Of a DNA stretch of 64,000 nt, positions 46,690 through 55,076 are shown one piece after another. Below the pieces are notes generated by a model that saw only the letters and a list, made by a program, of their open reading frames with translations, was not told the DNA's origin and made no database searches. How positions within the stretch are numbered: position 1 is the stretch's first letter; every line of letters begins with the position of its first letter. The translations under genes were made by a program, and so were the position numbers. Origin of the DNA: Alphaproteobacteria bacterium (GTDB lineage: Bacteria > Pseudomonadota > Alphaproteobacteria > Micavibrionales > Micavibrionaceae); assembly GCA_009995595.1 (NCBI GenBank), contig JAACPE010000002.1:310001-374000 (forward strand), read 5' to 3'.

Positions 46690-47703
46690 TTATTCAGAGT
46701 CTTTATTCCAAAGCCACGCAGCGCCGCGCACGCCAGAGGAATCGCCGTGAATAGGGGGCTTTAATTTCGTATGAATATAATCAGAAAAGATATACTTCCC
46801 CCATACTTTTGGCACTTCGTCATAAAGGGTGCTCACATTGCCCATGCCGCCGCCAAGAACAATAACATCGGGATCAAGAAGGTTAATAACATTCCCAAGA
46901 CCCCTTGCTAAACGATCAACATAACGGGTTAAGGCGGCAACTGCTTTTGGCTCTTTAAGGCGTGCATTTTTCATGACATCATGTGTAGTCAGGTTTTCCC
47001 CTGTGACGCGCTGATAATCAAGCTTAAAACCAGTCCCAGAAAGCCATAATTCTTGGCAATTGCGCCGCCCACAATAACAAATAGGTCCTGGCATTTCATT
47101 CCAGTCTTTATCATGTGTAATATTCGGATAGAGTGGGTTTTCTTCGGCAAGACTTTCAAATTTTTCAGGCTTGAAATTATTGGGAACATAGATGCGCGGA
47201 TTAGGGAGCGGATTATGCCCCCATTCCCCGCCAATACCATTAACACCCATGAGTGGTTTGCCGTTAATCACAACGCCGCCGCCACATCCTGTGCCGATAA
47301 TGACGCCAAAGACAACGTCTGCTCCTTGCGCCGCGCCATCGGTTGCTTCGGATACGGCAAAGCAATTGGCATCATTTTGAAAGCGTATTTCACGCTTTAA
47401 TATGGCTTCAAGGTCCTCTTTTAAAGGCTTGCCATTCATCCAAACGGAGTTAGAATTCTTAATACTGCCCGTATCTTTTGACACTGACCCCGGAATACCC
47501 ATACCAAGCGTGCCTATTTGACCTAGGTTTTTTTCTGCCTCAAGGACTAGCGCTTCAAAGCTCTCTAATGTCTTTTGATAGTCATCGCGAACAGTCGCAA
47601 TACGCTTGCGATATAGCTCTTTTCCGTTATGAGCATTTAGGCCAATAATCTCTGTTTTCGTGCCACCAAAATCAATGCCAAGGCGTAAGTTTGTATCTGT
47701 CAT
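46690..47703 (-). CDS. mak: ROK-family fructokinase (Mak-like)
   Basis: ATP-dependent hexose kinase of 337 residues. Seen: phosphate-binding LGIDFGGTKTEI at the start, substrate motif GGEWGHNPLP, the ROK zinc motif CYCGRRNCQE, NDANCFA and the adenosine segment DPDVIVLGGGMGN. The motif set matches E. coli Mak, a manno(fructo)kinase. An insertion of about 35 residues between GHNPLP and the zinc motif is longer than in Mak. It would phosphorylate fructose released by the mannitol dehydrogenases upstream (inference from context). Confidence 0.9.
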   Translation of the reverse strand: MTDTNLRLGIDFGGTKTEIIGLNAHNGKELYRKRIATVRDDYQKTLESFEALVLEAEKNLGQIGTLGMGIPGSVSKDTGSIKNSNSVWMNGKPLKEDLEAILKREIRFQNDANCFAVSEATDGAAQGADVVFGVIIGTGCGGGVVINGKPLMGVNGIGGEWGHNPLPNPRIYVPNNFKPEKFESLAEENPLYPNITHDKDWNEMPGPICYCGRRNCQELWLSGTGFKLDYQRVTGENLTTHDVMKNARLKEPKAVAALTRYVDRLARGLGNVINLLDPDVIVLGGGMGNVSTLYDEVPKVWGKYIFSDYIHTKLKPPIHGDSSGVRGAAWLWNKDSE

Positions 47704-47712
47704 CAGGAAACT

Positions 47713-48399
47713 TTAAGCGGCAGAATTTAATCTGGCAATAGTTTGTGCATATTTGGGGTCTAAAAGCATAGCGCTTGCCGTCGTCTCACATCCAAATTTA
47801 TTTTTTATCTCTTGGTGTATTTGGGCATATAAAATGGCTGATAAAGCCTCATTTTGGTTAGAGAGAGGAATTGTAGGGCGATTATTAAAATCTATAAGGC
47901 GTACGTTATCAGCTTCGCGGCAAATCCCTGATTGTGTCTCTATGACACGTACAGGTTTATCATCCCTGTTAATCATACAATGCACGTTGCCTTTAGACAG
48001 GTTAATGCTCTCACCTGTTTTGACAGTGTAGATTGCACCGTCAGAAATAACTGTGAGAGTCCCTTCAATCACTTCCCATCGCTCTTTACGGCCCCTATGT
48101 CGCTGCAGTGACAACATAAATCCTGATTTCACTGTAATATCTTTTTTAACAACATCACTGTTAGCGTCAAACTCACCAATTTGCGCCTCTAGAACGATAT
48201 TCTGTCCCCAAGGGGAGCTTACATTTACCCCAATAGCATATCCGTTTTGCCCCTTAAGGACGTCCTGTTCAGCTTGCGCTAGGAAATCAAGATCGGCGTT
48301 TTCAAACGCAAGATCGTAAGCGCAAGTGGCTTCGATAACGTCTAAATTTGCAGGATCATAAAAATTGTAATGAGGGTTTAATATTTCCTGCAACCTCAT
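47713..48399 (-). CDS. Cupin related to type II mannose-6-phosphate isomerase
   Basis: A 228-residue cupin. Seen: core GFMLSLQRHRGRKERWEVIEGTLTV (quoted in parts: GFMLSLQRHRGRKERW, then EVIEGTLTV), as in the isomerase half of bifunctional AlgA/ManC, followed by NLSKGNVHCMINRDD and VIETQSG. The usual LQRHHHRAEHW metal motif reads LQRHRGRKERW, with one ligand His replaced. The first 90 and last 50 residues have no match I recognise. It may interconvert mannose- and fructose-6-phosphate or another sugar phosphate. It starts one base after the ribokinase stop. Confidence 0.78.
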   Translation of the reverse strand: MRLQEILNPHYNFYDPANLDVIEATCAYDLAFENADLDFLAQAEQDVLKGQNGYAIGVNVSSPWGQNIVLEAQIGEFDANSDVVKKDITVKSGFMLSLQRHRGRKERWEVIEGTLTVISDGAIYTVKTGESINLSKGNVHCMINRDDKPVRVIETQSGICREADNVRLIDFNNRPTIPLSNQNEALSAILYAQIHQEIKNKFGCETTASAMLLDPKYAQTIARLNSAA

Positions 48400-48400
48400 A

Positions 48401-49354
48401 TTAATTGCTAGCCGCTTTTAGGGCATCATCATAAATTTGCGTGATCTGGATTGACACAATATGATTCATGACATCCGCTTTATCAGGCAAGGCAGATTGC
48501 GCGCCAACAGACGTACAGGCCAGAGATCCCGCAACTGATGCCCATTTGAGGGCCGTCTCAAAATCTTCTCCTTGGTCCAATGCCGCGCAAAAATACCCTG
48601 CATGGGCATCGCCCGCGCCAACGGTATCAATGGGTTTGATCTTCAAAGAGGGGATCTTAAGCGCGCCCTCTTGCGTGCATACAATAGAGCCTTCAGGGCC
48701 AAGTGTAATAATGCAAGTTAGGTCATATTGTTCTTTTAGTGCTCTAGAAAATGCCAGTTTATCCTCGGCAGTCATGCCAAGCTGCTGAGCAAGAAGGGCG
48801 GCTTCATGTTCATTGAGGATTATGTAATCTAAATTATTGAGCAGTGTCTCCGATAGTTTTGCCGTTGCGGGGGCAAAGTTTAAAACCGTTTTCGCACCAT
48901 TATTTTTGGCACGAATGATCAGTTTTTCCGTCTCTGTAATAGGAAGCTCTCCTTGTAACAATAAAATAGAGTCGGCGTTCAAATATTTATTCGGGACAGT
49001 GCTCTCCTTGGCGTGAAGGTTTGCCCCTTGAGAGACAACAATACGGTGCGTTCCGTCTGTTTCATCGACAAAAATCGTAGCAAGACCAGAGGGCATATCC
49101 AAGGTTTGAATGCCTGATACATCAACGCCACATTTGGCAAGGTTTTTATACATTTGGCGCCCATGGCCGCCATCACCCAGTGCCCCAAAAAAGCGAACTT
49201 GTGACCCTGCTTTGGCCGCTGCAACGGCTTGGTTTGCACCTTTACCGCCTGGTGCTTCTTGGTGCGTGTCCAAAAAAAGTGCTGTATCACGCGGAGGCAA
49301 ATCAGGCTGGTGGAAAAAAATATCAAGTACGTTGGAACCAAATACAATAATCAT
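48401..49354 (-). CDS. rbsK: Ribokinase (PfkB family)
   Basis: Sugar kinase of 317 residues that most likely makes ribose-5-phosphate. Seen: N-terminal FGSNVLDIFF, the substrate motif APGGKGANQAVAAAKAG, and the C-terminal anion-hole/catalytic motif DTVGAGDAHAGYF with the base Asp. These match ribokinase more than fructokinase of the same family. It precedes the cupin by 1 nt and follows the HAD phosphatase gene by 74 nt. No ribose transporter or RbsD is nearby. Confidence 0.9.
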   Translation of the reverse strand: MIIVFGSNVLDIFFHQPDLPPRDTALFLDTHQEAPGGKGANQAVAAAKAGSQVRFFGALGDGGHGRQMYKNLAKCGVDVSGIQTLDMPSGLATIFVDETDGTHRIVVSQGANLHAKESTVPNKYLNADSILLLQGELPITETEKLIIRAKNNGAKTVLNFAPATAKLSETLLNNLDYIILNEHEAALLAQQLGMTAEDKLAFSRALKEQYDLTCIITLGPEGSIVCTQEGALKIPSLKIKPIDTVGAGDAHAGYFCAALDQGEDFETALKWASVAGSLACTSVGAQSALPDKADVMNHIVSIQITQIYDDALKAASN

Positions 49355-49428
49355 CTTAAAAACCTTAGCTTATGTCCATAATATGAGCGATAGCTAAGGC
49401 CTTTCAGGACATATTGTCAAGAAATACG

Positions 49429-50421
49429 TTATTGTTTTGAAGGCGAGCCTAAATTTGCGGCTAGTGATCTTATTTGTCCCGTAGGAGACGCAGCTTCGTA
49501 TTTGTCATTAAGATAAACAGGTGCTTGGAATGATGGTTTTTGCTCAGGATAAAAGCCTGTGTTCATCCAATTAAGCGCTGCAGGGGCATCAACCATAGAT
49601 GTGACAACAATGTCAGCGCCAGCATTCATGAGGGCTCTGGCCTGTTCAGGTTTATTATCATAAAAATCTGATGCGACTGTCCCTATAATACGATAAGCGT
49701 CATTTGCAGCTTTTGCTTTCTCAACACCAGACTTGCTGTCTTCAAAAATAACGGTTTCATCGGCGGCCCAATTATGGCCTAACGTCTCAAAATACGCATA
49801 CTTGTTGGGGTAGCCATATCCGCTAATACGGCGATTATCTATGTCGGGAAATAAGCCGGCTAAGCCCGCATTCTCTCTCGTTGTCGGATTAATGGCACTC
49901 TCAAGGCAAACATTCATGCGGTCCGTAGGGCTTGTTGTACAAAGTGCACGGTTTTTACTACCACCTATTAACATATCAATCTGTTTAAGGGCGCTTTCAA
50001 TACCAAAAATAGCATGAAACCCATCTCTGTAAGCTTGGATGGTAAGGTCTGTCCCTATTTTTCCAAGAACACTTCCGACAAGAGAAGCATCTGTATACGG
50101 CGCATTTGTTTTTGGGTCTGTTCCCGTTTTTTCGAATTCGTGGCGGATTGCATCAAGATCATTAATGCCAAATATTTGTTTAATGTCATCAAGAGGTAAA
50201 TCATTTTCAGTAATGAGTTTGTCAAAAATGACATCGATCGAGGTGCCAGCAAAATATTTATAATCGCCAAGCGTTTGAACATCAAATTCAGGCTTTACTT
50301 GGTTGATAATGCTGTTTGCAAATTCTCTCAGGACACGTATGGCGACTTCTTCGCTATCAATATTGACGCCGTCATTGTCAAAAACAGCATATTTGATAGG
50401 TTTTCTGGCAGTATTAATCAT
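49429..50421 (-). CDS. HAD-superfamily hydrolase (subfamily IA)
   Basis: 330-residue phosphatase- or phosphomutase-like protein. Seen: motif I FDNDGVNIDSE with both Asp residues (15 and 17), motif II Thr/Ser in CTTSPTDRM, motif III Lys in GYGYPNKYAYF and motif IV FEDSKSGVEKAKAA; the cap domain is large. All catalytic positions are present, so it is expected to be active on a sugar phosphate (inference from neighbours). AGAGGACTT precedes the ATG. The C-terminal 40 residues are not part of the HAD core. Confidence 0.85.
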   Translation of the reverse strand: MINTARKPIKYAVFDNDGVNIDSEEVAIRVLREFANSIINQVKPEFDVQTLGDYKYFAGTSIDVIFDKLITENDLPLDDIKQIFGINDLDAIRHEFEKTGTDPKTNAPYTDASLVGSVLGKIGTDLTIQAYRDGFHAIFGIESALKQIDMLIGGSKNRALCTTSPTDRMNVCLESAINPTTRENAGLAGLFPDIDNRRISGYGYPNKYAYFETLGHNWAADETVIFEDSKSGVEKAKAANDAYRIIGTVASDFYDNKPEQARALMNAGADIVVTSMVDAPAALNWMNTGFYPEQKPSFQAPVYLNDKYEAASPTGQIRSLAANLGSPSKQ

Positions 50422-50489
50422 TATAAGTCCTCTTTAAAAAAATAAAACTTAAGTTGTTTTTATTAATATGTCAAATATAGTATTTAATT

Positions 50490-51062
50490 TTAGTGTCTAT
50501 TCGGTTTCATGGTCCATAAAAGACTGGGCATTTCACTGTAAAGAGCCATCGTACCTAGGCCATTAAGGTTAGTGTTGCCCTCATATATTCTAATAAAACT
50601 CTCTTTTAGAGACGTTGTTTCACCAAATTGGACATCAGGGCTGCCATAATAGGCTAATATGTTTGAAATGCCTGTCCTCAAAGAACTTTTTATTTCTGCT
50701 GGTATCCCTACCACACTTAAACATTGGCTGGGTGTAATCCCTCTATCTAAAAGGGGGCGGTAAAAAACGCGAGGTTCATGTGGGTTGCTCTTCAGAGCGG
50801 GGTTTTCATGCGGGTGCGTTTGAATAATCCCGCTCATACCTGCATGGGTAAAAATTTCAGTAATACCAAAACTAGCCAGTTTTTTTTGCGCTAAATCTGG
50901 ATTTGTGTCAGTTATTAAAAAAAGGGGTGAGTTTGGCTCTTTTAGCCATTTCAGGGCCTCTTCAACGCGCTCCATTAACGCAAAAGGACGCGTTTGTCCA
51001 TTGCCGCTAAAAATGGCGGTTTCATGTAAAACGACGGCTTGAAAAGAGTGACTAAAAACCAT
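50490..51062 (-). CDS. Degenerate HAD-like protein
   Basis: 190-residue protein that resembles its HAD neighbours but lacks catalytic residues. Seen: where motif I should read DxDG the sequence is VVLHETAIF, and where the acidic motif IV is expected it reads VVGIPAEIKSSLRTGI. The motif II Thr region (LFLITDTN) is kept. It is therefore probably not a phosphatase but a binding or regulatory protein, or a decayed gene with an intact frame. Its ATG lies inside a terminator-like hairpin (51054-51085) and no ribosome-binding site is visible. Confidence 0.65.
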   Translation of the reverse strand: MVFSHSFQAVVLHETAIFSGNGQTRPFALMERVEEALKWLKEPNSPLFLITDTNPDLAQKKLASFGITEIFTHAGMSGIIQTHPHENPALKSNPHEPRVFYRPLLDRGITPSQCLSVVGIPAEIKSSLRTGISNILAYYGSPDVQFGETTSLKESFIRIYEGNTNLNGLGTMALYSEMPSLLWTMKPNRH

Positions 51063-51085
51063 GGCGGGACTATGCCACGGTTTTT
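51054..51085. terminator. Terminator-like hairpin over a start codon
   Basis: Arms AAAAACCATGGC (51054-51065) and GCCACGGTTTTT (51074-51085) pair over 12 positions with one A/C mismatch on the plus strand, which is a G-U pair in the minus-strand RNA. The T run after the GC stem makes it terminator-like on the minus strand. It lies 30 nt past the mannitol dehydrogenase stop and contains the ATG at 51062. Confidence 0.65.
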
Positions 51086-51114
51086 AAGTTATGTAAATAA
51101 AAAATGAGCGATAT

Positions 51115-52614
51115 TTAGGAAATATAGGCCTTTACAGTTTCCCGTGTGCCTTTTTCGTTGAGGCTATCGAGAGCGTCTTGAATGGCGGTCACGAACTCAT
51201 TGTTAAGCGGCAAGCGCGTACCAAAAATCTCTGTAATCCCAAGGATACTAATAGGACTACGCGGGTTGACTTGCATCGCTGCTGTCAATTGATTAGCGCG
51301 CGGGTCTTTAATCATAATCGCTTGAGTATTTTCATCGACACCAGTGAGGTATCTAAACCATCCTGCAAGGGCAAGGGCGGCCAATTTAATTGAGCCACCA
51401 TGTTCCAACTGATATTCAATGCACGGCAAAATAGAATTGGGTATTTTGGCGGACCCATCTTCGGCAAGGCGCTGAACCTGATCTGATATAGCAGGGTTAG
51501 CAAAGCGTTTTATCAGCGTATCTTTGTATTTGTCTAAGTTAACGCCCGGTACATTTGGTACGCTTGGCGTCACATCCTGATCCATATACGCACGGACATA
51601 TTGTGCAATCAAAGGATCATTCATCGCCTTGTCCACTTCACGATACCCCATCAGATAGGAAAGATAAGACAGAGCCGAGTGTGATCCATTTAAAAGACGC
51701 ACTTTCATTTTTTCATAGGGATCAACATCTGCAACAAGCTGCACGCCTGCTTCTTCTAATTGCGGACGACCATTGACGAACTTATCTTCCAAAACCCATT
51801 GTCTATAATCTTCACAAACAACAGGCCATTTATCGGTGATCATGAATTTGTCACGGACAATGTCAATAATTGGCTGCGTTGTAACGGGGGTGATACGGTC
51901 AACCATGGCATTTGGGAAGGTTACATTATCTTGAATCCAGCGCGCAAGGTCTGTGTCAATTAGAGTGGCAAACTGAAGAACAAGCTTTTGCGTCAAATGC
52001 CCATTACCAGGCAAATTATCACATGACATAACAGTATAGGCGGAAATACCAGCCTCTTTACGCGCTTTTAACCCCGCAACAATATAACCCATCGCGGTTT
52101 TAGGGGCGCTTAAATCTTTTAAGTCTTCTTGAAGTAACGGATTGTTTTGGTCAAGGTTACCATCGGCCTTATAACAATATCCTTTTTCAGTCACAGTCAG
52201 CGATAAAATCTTCGTCATCGGATCGCTGAGCTTGTCTAATACTTTTTGTGTTTCTGTTGGTGCGTGGAGCACTTCAACCATTGATCCAATAACGCGGGCA
52301 ACATCGCCGCTCGCTTGTCGTTCTAAAACAGTATAAAGCCCATCTTGGTTTTTAAGGGCGTTAATATTGTCTAAATCATTGGGCAATAAGCCAACACCGC
52401 AAATACCCCAATCGCCGCCAAAAAGGGAGAGCACATCATCCATGTAAACAGCCTGATGCGCGCGGTGAAAACCACCAACACTCATATGAACAATCCCACA
52501 TTTTATTGTAGAGCGCTCGTAATTGGGAACAGGTGCATGCGCTGATATCTGCTCTAGCGTATTTTGATTAAGCGAGATAGGCATATTCGTTAAATTTGTT
52601 GCGGCTTGGGTCAT
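51115..52614 (-). CDS. Mannitol/fructuronate-type long-chain dehydrogenase
   Basis: Polyol-specific long-chain dehydrogenase of 499 residues, NAD-dependent, oxidising mannitol to fructose or a related polyol or uronate. Seen: cofactor segment MSVGGFHRAHQAVYMDD, the catalytic K-x4-N-x2-H motif in KVRLLNGSHS, and TVTEKGYC. This matches classical mannitol 2-dehydrogenase (Pseudomonas). The start has AGGAA upstream. It follows its paralogue by 21 nt and precedes the terminator-like hairpin. The exact sugar alcohol is not decided by sequence; arabinitol or fructuronate are alternatives. Confidence 0.88.
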   Translation of the reverse strand: MTQAATNLTNMPISLNQNTLEQISAHAPVPNYERSTIKCGIVHMSVGGFHRAHQAVYMDDVLSLFGGDWGICGVGLLPNDLDNINALKNQDGLYTVLERQASGDVARVIGSMVEVLHAPTETQKVLDKLSDPMTKILSLTVTEKGYCYKADGNLDQNNPLLQEDLKDLSAPKTAMGYIVAGLKARKEAGISAYTVMSCDNLPGNGHLTQKLVLQFATLIDTDLARWIQDNVTFPNAMVDRITPVTTQPIIDIVRDKFMITDKWPVVCEDYRQWVLEDKFVNGRPQLEEAGVQLVADVDPYEKMKVRLLNGSHSALSYLSYLMGYREVDKAMNDPLIAQYVRAYMDQDVTPSVPNVPGVNLDKYKDTLIKRFANPAISDQVQRLAEDGSAKIPNSILPCIEYQLEHGGSIKLAALALAGWFRYLTGVDENTQAIMIKDPRANQLTAAMQVNPRSPISILGITEIFGTRLPLNNEFVTAIQDALDSLNEKGTRETVKAYIS

Positions 52615-52635
52615 GGTTATTCCTAAAAATTATTT

Positions 52636-54162
52636 TTATCTAGTGTAAGTCATAGAAGCCGCCATTTGCACCTGCGGCGCTCTAGTCTGTTGATTCACGC
52701 GTTCTATAGCCCCAACTACACCATGTTGTTGTATATTGTGCAAGTGCATAGTGACTGTATCCATAAAGCCTTTATGGCTTTGAAGCCCTGAAGAAAAGGC
52801 CCCGCTCATGGCTATTACAGGGTTAGGATTACCATTGCTATTTCTTGCTACTTGTTGAAGCCCTGATTCAACGGCGTGTACATCATTGATATCGAATTCG
52901 GCCTTATTATCATCAGTTCCCTTTAGATAATGTATCCAAGCAGCAGTAACAAACGCCACATGGTTGTAGCTTGTTTCTTTTGCGATGGCACTCTCAGCAG
53001 CGTCTAAAGCGCGAGGTTTAATTTTGCTTAAAGTCGCATTGCGGACAACACGAGAGTTTTCGTCATTTAACGCAGGGTTCTCTAATCTGCGGATAAGCAA
53101 TTCTTTATAAAAAGTGAAGTCCACGTTTGAGATGGGCGTTAATGTATCTGAAACCTCACTCATAAAAGCAGAGACAAATTGACGAATAGTTTCATTACCC
53201 ATTGCCTCGTGAACGCGATCATAACCAGCAAGTTTGCCAAGGGTGCCGACTGCCATGTGTCCGCCATTTAGCATACGCATTTTCATAGCTTTAAATGGGT
53301 TTACGTCAGGCGTAATTGTTGCCCCAACGGCATCAAGATCAGGCATTTCACCTGCAAAATTGTCCTCAATGACCCATTGCATAAACTCTTCTGTTTGAAC
53401 AGGCCATTTATCAGAAATATGCCCTGCAGCCATAGAAAAATCTTTTTGCTGATCTGTCGTTGTAGGCACAATCCGATCAACCATCGTAGAGGGAAAAGCA
53501 ACGTTATTCTCAATATATTTTCTTAAATGAGCAGACTTTTCTGCAGCATAGGCTAAAACAACGTTTCTCAATACGATACCATTGGCTTCAATATTATCAC
53601 AAGAAATGATTGTTAATGGCGGTGCGCCAGAATTCATTCGCCTCTCTAGGGCGGCGACTAAATATCCGATAGCTGTATTAGGCTCATCAAGTGAGTTAAG
53701 ACATTTTTTTATATCATCTCTATCAAAATCAAGTGTTCCTGTTTTAGGGTCATGGCCATACCCTTTTTCTGTGACAGTCATTGTTACGAGCTTCGTTTCG
53801 TGACTTGAGAGCACATCTAAAACTTTTTGTGGCTCTTCGCGTGCAACAATCATGTCTTTTATACATCCGATAACACGTGTTGGATTTGTTTTGCCATCTT
53901 GTTCTTTGAGCGTGTAAAGGTAATCTTGATCGGCCAGAGCGTCTCTCACACCTGAGGATATTAACCCCACCATAGTGACACCCCATTTAGGGTCGGTTTT
54001 GGCAATATCGTCGAGATAGCGAAGAACATGGCCTCGCCCAAAGTGACTTGGGCCTAAATGAACAACGCCAGATTTTAATTGGCTTCTATCGTATTGGGGA
54101 ATTTGCGCCAAACCAGCTTCGGCTATTTGCTGCAAATTTGCGTTACAAAGAGGAACACCCAT
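52636..54162 (-). CDS. Divergent mannitol-dehydrogenase paralogue
   Basis: 508 residues of the same family as the next gene. Seen: catalytic motif KMRMLNGGHMA is kept, with Gly in place of the Ser next to the His; the cofactor-binding segment is LGPSHFGRGHVLRYLDD rather than GVGxFHRAHQAxYxDD, so the Ala-His-Gln part is altered. TVTEKGYGHDP is present. It probably uses a different substrate or cofactor from its neighbour (inference). First gene of the leftward cluster and divergent from the two-component system across 227 nt; GGGAAA is its only ribosome-binding candidate. Confidence 0.83.
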   Translation of the reverse strand: MGVPLCNANLQQIAEAGLAQIPQYDRSQLKSGVVHLGPSHFGRGHVLRYLDDIAKTDPKWGVTMVGLISSGVRDALADQDYLYTLKEQDGKTNPTRVIGCIKDMIVAREEPQKVLDVLSSHETKLVTMTVTEKGYGHDPKTGTLDFDRDDIKKCLNSLDEPNTAIGYLVAALERRMNSGAPPLTIISCDNIEANGIVLRNVVLAYAAEKSAHLRKYIENNVAFPSTMVDRIVPTTTDQQKDFSMAAGHISDKWPVQTEEFMQWVIEDNFAGEMPDLDAVGATITPDVNPFKAMKMRMLNGGHMAVGTLGKLAGYDRVHEAMGNETIRQFVSAFMSEVSDTLTPISNVDFTFYKELLIRRLENPALNDENSRVVRNATLSKIKPRALDAAESAIAKETSYNHVAFVTAAWIHYLKGTDDNKAEFDINDVHAVESGLQQVARNSNGNPNPVIAMSGAFSSGLQSHKGFMDTVTMHLHNIQQHGVVGAIERVNQQTRAPQVQMAASMTYTR

Positions 54163-54389
54163 GATTGTTTATTTCCCAATACAATTTTATTTTGAAGACG
54201 TTAGAATAGATTCACATTAGTAATCAATAAAAATCTTTATGGCTATAATTTTTTATATGTTTTTCAATGACTTAGAAGATTAAATAATTTTCTGTAAAAT
54301 AAAAATTGTTGCAAAACATTACAATTTTTATACTTTACGTAGGTCACGAATACACTAAGGTGTGGGATGAAATTAAAAAGGCGGCGTGT
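54163..54389. promoter_or_regulatory. Divergent control region: polyol cluster / two-component operon
   Basis: The longest non-coding stretch of the window (227 nt), very AT-rich. It must hold the leftward promoter of the polyol cluster and the rightward promoter of the response regulator operon. It contains a perfect 11-bp inverted repeat (54299-54331), 59 nt before the regulator ATG. The AAAAAGGCGG ahead of the ATG at 54390 is the likely ribosome-binding site. I cannot place -35/-10 boxes with confidence. Confidence 0.65.
54299..54331. repeat. 11-bp perfect inverted repeat, candidate operator
   Basis: ATAAAAATTGT (54299-54309) and ACAATTTTTAT (54321-54331) are exact reverse complements separated by 11 nt; half-site centres are 22 bp apart, about two helical turns. 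Low GC makes it a poor terminator and a better protein-binding site. Confidence 0.6.
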
Positions 54390-55070
54390 ATGCGTATCTT
54401 GGTAATAGAAGACGATAAAGAAGTTTCTGCTTATATTCAAAAGGGTTTAAAGCAAGAGGGGCACACCGTCGACCATGCCGAGGACGGCAAGCAGGGTTTG
54501 TTCCTCGCAACCACTGAAACTTATGATATGCTGATTGTGGATCGTATGTTGCCAGAGCTTGATGGTTTAACTGTGATAAAAACGCTCCGTGGATCTGATA
54601 ATCACACACCTGTTATAATATTGAGTGCGCTTGGCGATGTGGATGATAAGGTCAAGGGCCTTAAATCTGGCGGCGATGATTATCTCGTCAAACCATTTGC
54701 CTTTGCTGAATTATTGGCACGGATCGAGGTTCTTCATAAACGCAATAAACATCATGATGGCAGCACAGAGACTGTGCTGCACGCGGGCGACCTATCCCTT
54801 GATTTGTTATCACGTAAAGTTTCTCGCGGCGGCCATTCGATTGAGCTTCAATCGCGTGAGTTTAAATTGCTTGAATATATGTTACGCCACAAAAACCAAG
54901 TAGTGACACGTACCATGCTTCTTGAAAATGTTTGGGATTATCACTTTGACCCACAAACAAACGTCATTGATGTTCATATCAGCCGCTTGCGCGGTAAAAT
55001 TGACAAAGATCATGAAACGCCTATCCTTCGCACCGTTCGCGGGTCTGGCTATATTATCGAAGATGCCTAA
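54390..55070 (+). CDS. OmpR/PhoB-family response regulator
   Basis: DNA-binding response regulator of 226 residues. Seen: receiver domain with E7/D8/D9, phospho-acceptor D51 (LIVDRMLPELDG), switch Thr/Ser region LSALGD and K101 (YLVKPF), then a winged-helix effector (about 130-226; LQSREFKLLEYMLRHKNQVVTR, RLRGKID, TVRGSGYII). It resembles the QseB/PmrA/TctD group. The ATG at 54390 is supported by AAGGCGG and by the receiver match; the frame is open 84 nt upstream. It is 6 nt before its kinase gene and heads a nine-gene operon. Confidence 0.95.
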   Translation: MRILVIEDDKEVSAYIQKGLKQEGHTVDHAEDGKQGLFLATTETYDMLIVDRMLPELDGLTVIKTLRGSDNHTPVIILSALGDVDDKVKGLKSGGDDYLVKPFAFAELLARIEVLHKRNKHHDGSTETVLHAGDLSLDLLSRKVSRGGHSIELQSREFKLLEYMLRHKNQVVTRTMLLENVWDYHFDPQTNVIDVHISRLRGKIDKDHETPILRTVRGSGYIIEDA

Positions 55071-55076
55071 GACGCT

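Noticed and set aside
47713-48399. Considered whether the cupin gene is a truncated bifunctional AlgA/ManC
   Set aside because: The N-terminal 90 residues are not a nucleotidyltransferase remnant, and the frame has its own start and length; it is better seen as a stand-alone cupin.
45025-54162. Considered the polyol cluster as a genomic island or mobile element
   Set aside because: No integrase, transposase, tRNA, flanking direct repeats or obvious base-composition break was seen.
54306-54389. Upstream in-frame extension of the response regulator
   Set aside because: The extension does not match any receiver N-terminus, and the ATG at 54390 has a good ribosome-binding site and the canonical MRILVIEDD start.
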